NCBI GenBank assembly: GCA_963711495.1
Contig: CAVQEK010000004.1
Coordinates: 2,170,001 to 2,234,000, forward strand
DNA: 64,000 nucleotides
From: CAVQEK01 sp963711495
Lineage (GTDB): Bacteria > Bacteroidota > Bacteroidia > Cytophagales > Cyclobacteriaceae
Reading direction: 5' to 3'
The notes beneath the pieces were generated by a model. That model was not told the origin of the DNA, searched no databases, and saw only the letters and a list, made by a program, of their open reading frames with translations. Made by a program: the position numbers and the translations under genes. Below are positions 36,318 through 45,280 of this stretch, piece after piece (position 1 is the first letter of the stretch; each line of letters begins with the position of its first letter).

Positions 36318-37484
36318 ATGAAGAAAATGGAAATGAAAGATATATATAAAAAGTTTTTGCTTGTTGCTTTTTTGGCAGCATTGGCAGGAGTATATACCTC
36401 ATGTACTGATAATGAGGCGCCAAATAACGGAAAGCCGATGATCAGCTATGTAAGAGTAACGGCCCCCGAATCATCAGATTCACTACTTGTAGCCGGATAT
36501 CAGGGAGCTGTGGTAGCCATAATGGGACAAAATTTGCAAGATACGCGTCAAGTATGGTTCAATGATAGAAAGGCATCATTATCACCGACTTACATAACCA
36601 GTACTACGATTATAACCAATATTCCCAGCCAAATACCTAATGTTATCAGCAATAAGATGGCATTGGTGTTTGCAAATGGAGATACGTTATATCATGATTT
36701 TGAGGTTTCAATTAGTGAACCTGTAATTACAACAATGAATTGTGAGTATGTGGCAACGGGTGGAACCGCTGTTATTCGGGGTGATTACTTCTATGAACCT
36801 TTAACGGTTACTTTTACTGGCGGTGTTACAGGAGAATTGATTGAGGTTGAAGATAATATCCTTCACGTCAAAGTACCGGAAGGTGCTGAACCAGGTCCAA
36901 TAACAATCACTACGAATTTTGGTGAAACAGTTTCTGATTTTTGGTTCCGGGACAACAGAAATATATTCATTAGCGATGATCCTTGGTCCGGATGGTGGGG
37001 AGAAGATCTTGTCGTACCCGGTTCAGATCCATTGGCAATTAATGGTAATTTCACAAGGATGAAAACAAAGATTGGTTCATGGGCATGGATAGAAATGATA
37101 GGTGGGCCAGCAGATGCTTTGGGACCTATTAGTAAAAATATTCCCGATGACGCTGTACTGCATCCGGCGGATTATTATCTCAAGTTTGAAGTGAATACGC
37201 TAAAACCATACAATGGAAATAGAATTAAGATAATGTTGGGCAGAGTAACAAACCCTGATCCGAATTGGGATACTGAGCCGTACTTCTGGGAACCTCCTTT
37301 TGACACGGAGGGTGAATGGAAAACTGTTGCTATTCCTTTGGAAGAAGTGGTTGCAAATTACGCAGATTGGTCAGTTAGTTCCGATGGCTACGGAGTTAAA
37401 ATATGGTTTCACGGCCCGGGAGAGTTAGATGCTGATATGGCGTTTGATAATTTCAGAGTTGTTCCTAAATCTCTTGATAATTAA
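36318..37484 (+). CDS. surface glycan-binding lipoprotein (SGBP, TIG/IPT domains)
   Basis: 388 residues from ATG 36318, four bases after the susD stop. A lipoprotein signal (VYTSCTDNE) is followed by two immunoglobulin-like TIG domains (about 40-220) and a C-terminal xyloglucan-binding-type domain (about 225-385, DPWSGWWGEDLV, WAWIEMIGG). The layout is that of the SGBP proteins of polysaccharide loci, which hold polymer at the cell surface. Many Trp residues in the last domain (WSGWWG, FWEPP) could form a binding platform. Ligand identity is not readable from sequence. Confidence 0.85.
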   Translation: MKKMEMKDIYKKFLLVAFLAALAGVYTSCTDNEAPNNGKPMISYVRVTAPESSDSLLVAGYQGAVVAIMGQNLQDTRQVWFNDRKASLSPTYITSTTIITNIPSQIPNVISNKMALVFANGDTLYHDFEVSISEPVITTMNCEYVATGGTAVIRGDYFYEPLTVTFTGGVTGELIEVEDNILHVKVPEGAEPGPITITTNFGETVSDFWFRDNRNIFISDDPWSGWWGEDLVVPGSDPLAINGNFTRMKTKIGSWAWIEMIGGPADALGPISKNIPDDAVLHPADYYLKFEVNTLKPYNGNRIKIMLGRVTNPDPNWDTEPYFWEPPFDTEGEWKTVAIPLEEVVANYADWSVSSDGYGVKIWFHGPGELDADMAFDNFRVVPKSLDN

Positions 37485-37508
37485 TGTTTTTGATAAAAAG
37501 ATTTAGCA

Positions 37509-39032
37509 ATGAAAAGAATATATAATATAAAAATCCTTTCACTTTTCTGGCTACTGATATCATTGATATTGATGATGTCTTGCGAAAAAAATGAAGACGT
37601 TAACGCTGGAAAAGTTGAATTACTAAGCTTTGGCCCTAGCGGAGTCAGACATGGAGAAAACATAGAATTTATAGGAAAGAATTTCGACAAGGTAACTTCA
37701 ATCGCCCTGCCTGGAGTTGAGGTAGCAAAAAGTGAATTCGTATCCCAAAATCAGGAGCTCATTGAATTGACCGTTCCTGAAGAAGCTACCGAAGGAAAGG
37801 TCATTTTAAAGACAACAGAAGGTGATATAGAATCTAAAACAGCCTTAAGCTTTGAAGTTCCTGTAACAATTGCCTCGGTAACGCCGGAGGCCAGACCTGG
37901 TGCTACGATAACGATTAAAGGTGATTTTATGAATTGGGTAGAAGAAGTTTGGTTCAACCAAGATTTGATGGTTGATGAATTTGAAAGTCAATCTATATCC
38001 GAGCTTGTTGTAAGGGTCCCAATGGAAGCAAAAACTGGTAAAATTACCCTTTTAACCGGTGGGACAAAACCTTTAACAATTGAATCTGAAAATGATTTAG
38101 TGGTCACCCTACCATCAGTTTCATCGCTAACGCCAAATTCGATAAAACACAGTGACAATTTGACCATTTCTGGTTCAGATTTGGATTTAGCCACCTCGAT
38201 CAAATTTCCGGGGGGATCAGAAATTTCAGATTTTGTCAGTCAGTCTAAAAGCGAAATAGTGGTTACTATTCCAGATAATGCAGTTGATGGATCTCTCACA
38301 TTGGTGGTCCCATCTTTAGAGGAAGTAGTAACGACTCAGGAGATTCAAATAATATTACCGGTTATTACTGATTTATCACCAAGTCCTGTTACTCCGGGAG
38401 ATGCCTTGACAATTACCGGAACCGACTTTGATTTGATTGCATCAATTACTTTTCCCGGGGGTGCAGTTTTCTCAGAATTTACAAGCCGATCATCCACAGA
38501 GATTGTGGTCACGGTTCCTGACAATGCAGTGAATGGGAGTTTGAAATTGACCACAATACATGATTTTGAAGTTACCGGTCAAGTTCCCCTGGTGATTCCT
38601 GGCGATGCATTGGCGCCATTGATGGCAGCTATTTATGAAGATGCTTTAGAAAATGGATTTGGCGATTGGGGTTACGGCGGTACGACGGATGTTTCAAATA
38701 CGGAACTTGTTAGGGATGGAGACAAGTCTGCAAAAAAAATGTTTGATGGCACCTGGGATGCTATCAGATTTTCCGGATCATCTATATCAACATCAGGGGC
38801 CTCTGAATTAGTTTTTTCTGTGTATGGAGATGCGGGAACTGATGGTCTTGTAATGAACTTGATAATTAATGGTAACTGGGGAATCAAAACTTTTACTATT
38901 GAAGAAGGCAAATGGGTAGAATTTGTTTTTCCTCTTTCAGATCTGGGCAGCCCTGCTTCTATCGATGATTGGGGAATTCAGGCTCAGGGTTCTACAGGAG
39001 TAATATATGTAGATCACGTTGGGCTGAGGTAA
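37509..39032 (+). CDS. second surface glycan-binding lipoprotein with four TIG repeats
   Basis: 507 residues, a lipoprotein (LILMMSCEKN). Four TIG/IPT-type repeats run from about 35 to 370, each with a PG/HG...I.G.(N/D)FD core; the last two (38.15-38.35 kb and 38.38-38.6 kb) are close copies. The C-terminal 130 residues (about 375-507, WGYGGTTDVSN, IYVDHVGLR) form a beta-sandwich like a carbohydrate-binding module. The long stalk would lift this binding domain away from the membrane. It is the last gene before a clear terminator, so susC to here is one operon. Confidence 0.85.
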   Translation: MKRIYNIKILSLFWLLISLILMMSCEKNEDVNAGKVELLSFGPSGVRHGENIEFIGKNFDKVTSIALPGVEVAKSEFVSQNQELIELTVPEEATEGKVILKTTEGDIESKTALSFEVPVTIASVTPEARPGATITIKGDFMNWVEEVWFNQDLMVDEFESQSISELVVRVPMEAKTGKITLLTGGTKPLTIESENDLVVTLPSVSSLTPNSIKHSDNLTISGSDLDLATSIKFPGGSEISDFVSQSKSEIVVTIPDNAVDGSLTLVVPSLEEVVTTQEIQIILPVITDLSPSPVTPGDALTITGTDFDLIASITFPGGAVFSEFTSRSSTEIVVTVPDNAVNGSLKLTTIHDFEVTGQVPLVIPGDALAPLMAAIYEDALENGFGDWGYGGTTDVSNTELVRDGDKSAKKMFDGTWDAIRFSGSSISTSGASELVFSVYGDAGTDGLVMNLIINGNWGIKTFTIEEGKWVEFVFPLSDLGSPASIDDWGIQAQGSTGVIYVDHVGLR

Positions 39033-39071
39033 TAACATAGTGGTTCACATGTAATTTGATCCTCCATAATA

Positions 39072-39102
39072 AACCCTGCAGGATATGCTTGCAGGGTTTT
39101 TT
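39072..39102 (+). terminator. rho-independent terminator of the susC-SGBP operon
   Basis: AACCCTGCA (39072-39080), loop GGATATGCT, TGCAGGGTT (39090-39098) and six T in all. This is the clearest intrinsic terminator in the window. Confidence 0.88.
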
Positions 39103-39187
39103 AAATCTTGCTCAAGTGTAAAATTTGACAGAAGGCAGATCCCGCTATCCATCCGGTTTCACGCATTAATCATAAAAAAGCCATACC

Positions 39188-41080
39188 ATGATTTTAAAAA
39201 ATAAATATCTCCTGGTCATAACTTTACTTATTTCAGCCTTCAATATTGTACATCATGTTGTTCAGGCGCAGTCAACCAATTTCTTTTTTGATGCCTGGAA
39301 TCCCAAGGATTTTTCAATTGATGGATTTGAATCCAGAGATGAACCTTCAGGACTTCCGGATGCTTCCGTTATGGTGGATCTCGATGTAAAAATAAACAAG
39401 GTCTCCCCCTGCATTTTCGGCAATAATTCAGTAGTGTGGGCTACCAGGTTATACGATCAGCCAAAATTTGTGCAACATGTCACCGACCTCAATCCGCATG
39501 TGTTACGTTTTCCTGGCGGAAGTCTTTCCGATACTTATTTTTGGGATGCCACGCCCGAAACACGCCCAGTTGATATACCACCAGACATGGATTATTGGGC
39601 TGGTCAAAACACACCGTCTTGGTCGATGTCTTTGGATGATTATTATAAACTGCTGAATTCTACAAACTCTGAAGGCAGCATTTGCATCAACTATGGTTAT
39701 GCGCGATACGGATTGAGTGAACATCCTGTAAATCAGGCTGCACATTATGCTGCCGATTGGGTACGCTATGACAATGGCCGAACGACATTCTGGGAAATTG
39801 GCAATGAAAATTTCGGATCATGGGAAGCTGGCCATGAAATAAATACAGATTTGAATAAAGATGGCCAACCCAAAACTATATCAGGACAATTGTATGGCCA
39901 GCATTTTAAAGTCTTTGCGGATTCCATGAGGAATGCTGCGGCATCGATTGGTCATCAAATAAAAATAGGGGCGGTTGCCATGGAAAGTAAAGTGACCTAT
40001 GACCAGGTCATGCAAAACTGGAACAGCAGTATGATGCAGGAAACCGGCGATGTTGCCGATTATTATATTGTCCATTCCTATTATACACCTTACCAGGAAA
40101 ATTCTTCACCATCTGTCATACTCAATTCGGCCAGCAAAACGGCCTCTTACCAGGAATATGTCTGGAATGACCTGCAGAAGGCAGGGTTTAATAAAGTTCC
40201 GGTGGCTTTGACGGAATGGAACATTTTTGCCGAAGGAAGTTCACAACAGGTATCCAATATTGCCGGGTTGCACGCTGCTTTGGTGCTGGGACAATTAATG
40301 AACAATGGATATGGCTTTGCGACCAGGTGGGACCTGGTAAACGGATGGGGCAATGGAAACGATCACGGCATGTTTTCCTATGGGGGAGAACCTAATGTCC
40401 CCACCTGGAATCCGAGGCCTGCCTTCTATTATATGTATTATTTCCAGAAATTCTCAGGAGATTGGGCAGTGCAAGCCGTCGTGAATAATGATGAGGACAT
40501 TGAGGCATATGCGACCATATTTAACAGTGGAGAAACTGGCATTATTGTCGTTAACAAAACATCCGAACAGAAGATAGTAAAAATTACGATCAAAGACTTC
40601 AGTCCGGGTCAGTACTATTATTATTCATTGGAAGGTGGGGGTGAAAATCTTCCATTTTCAAGAAAAGTATTTGTTAATGGCCAAACTACTACTTATGCTG
40701 CCGGAGGGCCTGGCGATTATGTTAATATTAAACCATTCGGAAATGTTGCTGTTGCCAACCGTGTGAAAGTGGAAGTTGGGGGTTATGGCGCTGTTTTTTT
40801 AGTGGCTGCCCTGGATGATAAAATTACAGGGATTGAAGACGTGGCGGAAAATAATTTCAGAGTATACCCTAATCCTTCAACCCATCATTTTCATTTTGAA
40901 TATTCAAAACCCGTTTTGTCGACTAAAATATTGGACCTGAATGGAAATATTGTTTTTTCCAGGAAATTCGATCATGGAATTTATACGGCCGATATATCAA
41001 CAAACCTGAAACCCGGTTTTTACATTTTACAACTTTATACTGAAGATCAACTGGCTCATAAAGTCATCTTGGTAAAATAA
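39188..41080 (+). CDS. clan GH-A glycoside hydrolase (alpha-L-arabinofuranosidase-like) with type IX sorting domain
   Basis: 630 residues with a signal peptide (about 1-28). The TIM-barrel catalytic domain (about 60-450) has LRFPGGSLSDTYFW near 106, the acid/base motif WEIGNEN with Glu207, HSYYTP near 296, and the nucleophile in ALTEWN (Glu343), the pattern of GH51/GH39-type retaining enzymes. A beta domain follows (about 455-545). The last 75 residues (YPNPSTHHFHF ... GFYILQL) are a type A T9SS sorting domain, so the enzyme is exported to the surface or medium. The exact GH family and substrate are uncertain. It starts 85 bp after the operon terminator. Confidence 0.82.
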   Translation: MILKNKYLLVITLLISAFNIVHHVVQAQSTNFFFDAWNPKDFSIDGFESRDEPSGLPDASVMVDLDVKINKVSPCIFGNNSVVWATRLYDQPKFVQHVTDLNPHVLRFPGGSLSDTYFWDATPETRPVDIPPDMDYWAGQNTPSWSMSLDDYYKLLNSTNSEGSICINYGYARYGLSEHPVNQAAHYAADWVRYDNGRTTFWEIGNENFGSWEAGHEINTDLNKDGQPKTISGQLYGQHFKVFADSMRNAAASIGHQIKIGAVAMESKVTYDQVMQNWNSSMMQETGDVADYYIVHSYYTPYQENSSPSVILNSASKTASYQEYVWNDLQKAGFNKVPVALTEWNIFAEGSSQQVSNIAGLHAALVLGQLMNNGYGFATRWDLVNGWGNGNDHGMFSYGGEPNVPTWNPRPAFYYMYYFQKFSGDWAVQAVVNNDEDIEAYATIFNSGETGIIVVNKTSEQKIVKITIKDFSPGQYYYYSLEGGGENLPFSRKVFVNGQTTTYAAGGPGDYVNIKPFGNVAVANRVKVEVGGYGAVFLVAALDDKITGIEDVAENNFRVYPNPSTHHFHFEYSKPVLSTKILDLNGNIVFSRKFDHGIYTADISTNLKPGFYILQLYTEDQLAHKVILVK

Positions 41081-41271
41081 AGCTTTTACTGGTTGTAGTT
41101 CATTATTTTTATCCGGCAGATTAATTATTCATTTGATCCGGGAACTAATATTCAAACTTAATTTTTGTCGATTTCCATAGTAAGTAAGAACAGATATTCA
41201 GTAATACTAATGGGGTCCGTTCAGGGCTTGGTTTTTTTTTGATATATTCGTCAACAAAAAATGATCTAAAG

Positions 41272-42468
41272 ATGTCTGGAATTAATTGTAATAAAAGCAC
41301 AATCAGGATAAGTTTCATCGTACTATTCAATTTGTGTTTTGGGTTTATTTATGGTCAGATTGACCAGCGTATGCTTTGTCAGGGGGAATACTGGACGGAA
41401 GAGCAGGGAAAGGAAAAACTGGCAGAATTCGCCACAACTTACCACGATAAAAATAGCTGGGAGATCAGGGCAGGCAAGATCCGGCAAAATATCCTGCGCG
41501 GTGCGGAACTCGACCCAATGCCGGAAAAAACACCGCTGAATCCAATCATTCGCGATAAAAAGACAATGGATGGATATACCGTGGAAAATGTGGCCTTCGA
41601 GAGTATGCCTGGTTTCTGGGTAACCGGTAATTTATACCGCCCTGTGAAGGCTAAAGGCAAGATATCCGCAATTTTGTGTCCACATGGTCATTGGGAAGAT
41701 GGCCGTTTTCGCGATGATATGCAACTGCGTTGTGCTGTCATGGCTAAAATGGGTGCCGTGGTGTTTGCCTATGATATGGTTGGTTATGGTGAATCCACAC
41801 AATGTGGTCATAAAAGCCTTCCCATACTATTGAAAGTACAAACATGGAATAGCATTCGATCTGTTGACTTTCTACTATCTTTAAGGGAAGTTGATCCGAA
41901 ACGCATTGCAGTCACGGGTGCTTCCGGAGGAGGAACCCAAACATTTATCCTTACGGCGATCGATCCGAGGATTGCCGTCGCTGCGCCGGTGGTCATGGTT
42001 TCTGCGCATTTCTTCGGAGGATGCAACGGCGAAAGTGGAATGCCAATCCACAAAGCGCCAGGTTTTCAGACCAGTAATGTGGAGATCGCAGCCTGTGCTG
42101 CACCCCGTCCTTTACTCCTGGTTTCTGATGGTTCTGATTGGACTAAAAACACCCCCAAAGTAGAATACCCGTATATCAAACATATTTATGACTATTACAA
42201 CGCCGGAGATAAGGTTGAAAATGTTCATTTACCCAATGAAAAGCATGATTATGGCATCTCTAAAAGAATGGCTGTCTATCAATTCTTTGTCAGGAACTTG
42301 GGTTTGGACAGCAGTAAAGTGGAGAATGATGCCGGTAAAATTGATGAGTCATTTGTAAAAATTCTCCCTAAAGAAAAATTGTGTGTTTTTGATGGAAATA
42401 ATCCTAGACCGGCAAATGCTGTTATTGGCGATGATGCTGTGACAGTTTTGTTTTCAGGAAACAAATAA
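41272..42468 (+). CDS. secreted alpha/beta hydrolase, acetylxylan-esterase-like
   Basis: 398 residues from ATG 41272; an in-frame TTG at 41239 is disfavoured. A signal peptide (about 1-28, ending IYGQ) is followed by an alpha/beta hydrolase. It has CPHGHW oxyanion region near 145, the nucleophile elbow TGASGGG near 220, a LLLVSDGSDWT strand near 285 likely carrying the acid, and NEKHDYG with the catalytic His near 320. The nearest remembered group is the large acetylxylan-esterase-like/CE15-like hydrolases of glycan loci. It probably removes ester groups from the glycan handled by the neighbouring GH and SusCD proteins. Confidence 0.78.
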   Translation: MSGINCNKSTIRISFIVLFNLCFGFIYGQIDQRMLCQGEYWTEEQGKEKLAEFATTYHDKNSWEIRAGKIRQNILRGAELDPMPEKTPLNPIIRDKKTMDGYTVENVAFESMPGFWVTGNLYRPVKAKGKISAILCPHGHWEDGRFRDDMQLRCAVMAKMGAVVFAYDMVGYGESTQCGHKSLPILLKVQTWNSIRSVDFLLSLREVDPKRIAVTGASGGGTQTFILTAIDPRIAVAAPVVMVSAHFFGGCNGESGMPIHKAPGFQTSNVEIAACAAPRPLLLVSDGSDWTKNTPKVEYPYIKHIYDYYNAGDKVENVHLPNEKHDYGISKRMAVYQFFVRNLGLDSSKVENDAGKIDESFVKILPKEKLCVFDGNNPRPANAVIGDDAVTVLFSGNK

Positions 42469-42595
42469 GTGGCCTTATGTAAAAATCAGAGCCAAACAGT
42501 ATTTATCCCGATTTTTAGGATAATTCTTTCGATGTTCTTCCCGGAAATTCGCCCAGGTTTTAACCTTCCTTTTATGATAACGGGCATACGATGTT

Positions 42596-44170
42596 CTAAT
42601 GCAATGCTTCACCAATATCAGGTTTGTGCTTGGCATGTTTCACGATCAGCACAAAAGGTATAACACACAGGAAAAATATTCCGATATACAGAAAGGCATC
42701 CATATAAGTTAGAATATAAGCCTGTTTTTGAACCGTCATTTCTAGCAGTTGATAGGCCTGGTGTTTTGCTTGTTCAGCAGTGGAACCCAGCGACAGGAAT
42801 TTATGTTGCATCATGTTCAGTCTTTGCTGGGTGTCGGTGTTATACGGATTGATGTACTTGATCAGATCTGCGCGATGAATAAAACTTCTGCGGCTAATGA
42901 AAGTACTGATAATTGCAACACCAAACGACCCACCCAACTGACGCACCATACCTGTAAAAGAGGCGCCCTGCCCAATCTCTTTACCATTTAAAGTCGATAA
43001 TGCCAGGGTGGTGACAGGCACAAAAAGCAATCCCAATCCGGCGCCGCGTACGATCAGCAGGAAAAAGAAATCGTCTTCGCCGGTTTGAGGAGTTATAATG
43101 TTATAGGCCCAAAGGCTATATATAAAAAAAATAAAAAATCCGATGGCGATGAGGTATTTTTGAGAAACGCCTCTTTGAATCAGCCGGCCAACAATGGGCA
43201 TCATCAATCCTGTGGTAAGAGAACTGGGCACCAGTAACAACCCTGCCTGAAGGGCGGTCCATCCAAGAATCGATTGGGTAAAAAGAGGAATAATAAAGGT
43301 TGAACCATATAGTCCAAAACCCAGGATAAATGTCATAATTGTTCCTACGGCGAGGTTCTTATCCTTAAGTACCCTCAATTCTATTACTGGATTTTTGATC
43401 GTTAATTCGCGCCAGATCAGCAGATAAAAGCCCAAAAATGCCGTGATACTACAAAAAATAATGATATTATCGGCAAACCAGTCGTGTTCCTGGCCTTTTT
43501 CCAGAACAAATTGCAATGAGCCAACGGCAACAATTAATAATAAAATACCCAGCCAATCAATTTCGGAGGCTTTCCGTTTTCCACCATAATTCGGACTTTT
43601 CACATAACGGAGTGTCAGTAAAGTGGCCATAATTCCAATTGGGATGTTGATAAAAAATATGAATGGCCAGGAATAGTGATCCACGATATAACCACCCAAT
43701 GGAGGACCTAAAGTTGGACCTACTATGATCCCCATGCCGTAAAGTGCCTGGGCCATACCTCTTTTTTCGATGGGAAAAGCTTCGGTTATGATCGTCTGAG
43801 AGGTTACCAGCAAAGCGCCACCACCAAGCCCCTGTATGAATCGAAAGGATACCAGCTCCCATATGTGTGTGGCGTTGCCACAAAGAAATGATGCAACAGT
43901 AAATAAAATAATCGACGCAGCAAAATAATTCCTTCTTCCAAACTGTTGAGAAAGCCAACTGGTTAAAGGCACTACTATGACATTGCCGATGGCATAGGCA
44001 GTGATGACCCAGCCGATATCGTTCAGTGTGGCGCCAAGGTTACCTTTCATGTCATTTAGCGCCACATTGACGATAGTGGTATCCACGATTTCCAGCAAGG
44101 CACAAAGTACTGCTGTTACGACAATGATGAATCGTCGGAATCCGTATACAACTAAGGTATTATCCTGCAT
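42596..44170 (-). CDS. DHA2 family MFS multidrug efflux permease (EmrB-like)
   Basis: 524 residues with 14 predicted membrane helices, the DHA2 number. Motif A-like GRRNYFAAS, motif C (GPTLGPPLGGYI) and the N-terminal DTTIVNVALNDM segment are clear. It is the last gene of the tetR-tolC-hlyD-permease operon, 9 bp after hlyD. With HlyD and TolC it would form a tripartite pump that expels drugs or other toxic compounds through the outer membrane. Confidence 0.93.
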   Translation of the reverse strand: MQDNTLVVYGFRRFIIVVTAVLCALLEIVDTTIVNVALNDMKGNLGATLNDIGWVITAYAIGNVIVVPLTSWLSQQFGRRNYFAASIILFTVASFLCGNATHIWELVSFRFIQGLGGGALLVTSQTIITEAFPIEKRGMAQALYGMGIIVGPTLGPPLGGYIVDHYSWPFIFFINIPIGIMATLLTLRYVKSPNYGGKRKASEIDWLGILLLIVAVGSLQFVLEKGQEHDWFADNIIIFCSITAFLGFYLLIWRELTIKNPVIELRVLKDKNLAVGTIMTFILGFGLYGSTFIIPLFTQSILGWTALQAGLLLVPSSLTTGLMMPIVGRLIQRGVSQKYLIAIGFFIFFIYSLWAYNIITPQTGEDDFFFLLIVRGAGLGLLFVPVTTLALSTLNGKEIGQGASFTGMVRQLGGSFGVAIISTFISRRSFIHRADLIKYINPYNTDTQQRLNMMQHKFLSLGSTAEQAKHQAYQLLEMTVQKQAYILTYMDAFLYIGIFFLCVIPFVLIVKHAKHKPDIGEALH

Positions 44171-44179
44171 TCAGTACTT

Positions 44180-45274
44180 TTAATTTAAATGAACTTCAAC
44201 TATCACATTCATGCCGGCAATAAACTTTCGAAGATTTTCATCGCTTTCATTGAATGTGATCTTGACAGGAACCCGCTGTACAACCTTCACAAAATTTCCG
44301 GTAGCATTGTCTGGTGGCAATAATGAGAATTTCGCTCCGGTGGCCGGTGAAATCGATTCTACAACTCCATTGAATGTTTCATCCGGATAGGCATCTATTT
44401 TTACATCAACCTTTTGCCCGGGGTGCATTTTGTCCAGTTGGGTTTCTTTAAAATTGGCCACAACCCAGCGGTCTTTATTGATCACAAGGGCAAATATGGA
44501 TTGTCCCGCCTGGATCAACTGGCCGATTTGTACATTTTTCTGAGAAACAATGCCATCTGACTGGGCAGTGATCGCTGTATAAGATAATTGCAACCTGGCC
44601 ATATCTAATTCTGCTTCTTTCATTCTCACCACTGTTTCTGCTACATTGATATTATTGGATGAAACATTGGTCTGGGATTCAGATGCTTTTGCCTGTTTAC
44701 TGGCTATTCGTTTTTGTTCTATCAAAACTTTCAATTGTTTTTCGGCAGCTTCCTTTTCGGCTTGTGCCTGTTCAAATTGTTGTTCAGTAACGGAACCTTC
44801 TTTGACGAGGTTACTATATCTGTTAAAATCCTGTGTTGCCTTCCACAATTTTACTTTTGCCGCTTCTATATTGGCTTCTGCAGCAGCGATATTGACTTCC
44901 GACGTACTTTGGTTGGCTTGCGATACATTCAATGTTGATTTGACTACAGCCAGACTGGCTTTGGCATTTTCCAGGGCAGCTTCGGCTTGCATCACCTTCA
45001 ACTGATAGTCATCATCTTCGAGTAAAACCAGTGTGTCTCCCTTTGATACACGTTGATTGTCATCGACAAAGATCTTTTCAACATATCCGGAAACTTTTGA
45101 AATTACCGGACTAATATTCCCTTCGATTTGTGCATCATCTGTTTCTTCATGATGCAAACTATGTACATATTTGGTAATACCGAAAACCAAACCAATAAGC
45201 ACTACAAAACCCAGTATAATTGGAAAATACTTGTTTTTTTTCTTTGGGTTGTGCTGATCGCTTTTCTTATTCAT
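44180..45274 (-). CDS. HlyD/EmrA family periplasmic adaptor protein
   Basis: 364 residues. One N-terminal membrane anchor (about 14-32) is followed by the split biotinyl-lipoyl domain (DDAQIEGNISPVISKVSGYV near 50; YTAITAQSDGIV near 240), a long Ala/Glu/Gln-rich coiled-coil hairpin (about 90-215) and a C-terminal beta-barrel. It links the DHA2 permease to TolC. It overlaps nothing and lies 6 bp after the tolC stop. Confidence 0.94.
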   Translation of the reverse strand: MNKKSDQHNPKKKNKYFPIILGFVVLIGLVFGITKYVHSLHHEETDDAQIEGNISPVISKVSGYVEKIFVDDNQRVSKGDTLVLLEDDDYQLKVMQAEAALENAKASLAVVKSTLNVSQANQSTSEVNIAAAEANIEAAKVKLWKATQDFNRYSNLVKEGSVTEQQFEQAQAEKEAAEKQLKVLIEQKRIASKQAKASESQTNVSSNNINVAETVVRMKEAELDMARLQLSYTAITAQSDGIVSQKNVQIGQLIQAGQSIFALVINKDRWVVANFKETQLDKMHPGQKVDVKIDAYPDETFNGVVESISPATGAKFSLLPPDNATGNFVKVVQRVPVKITFNESDENLRKFIAGMNVIVEVHLN

Positions 45275-45280
45275 GGTTGT

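Noticed and set aside
43557..43958. 133-codon minus-strand frame within the first DHA2 permease
   Set aside because: Same-strand alternative frame of the permease; the permease reading frame has all family motifs without a break.
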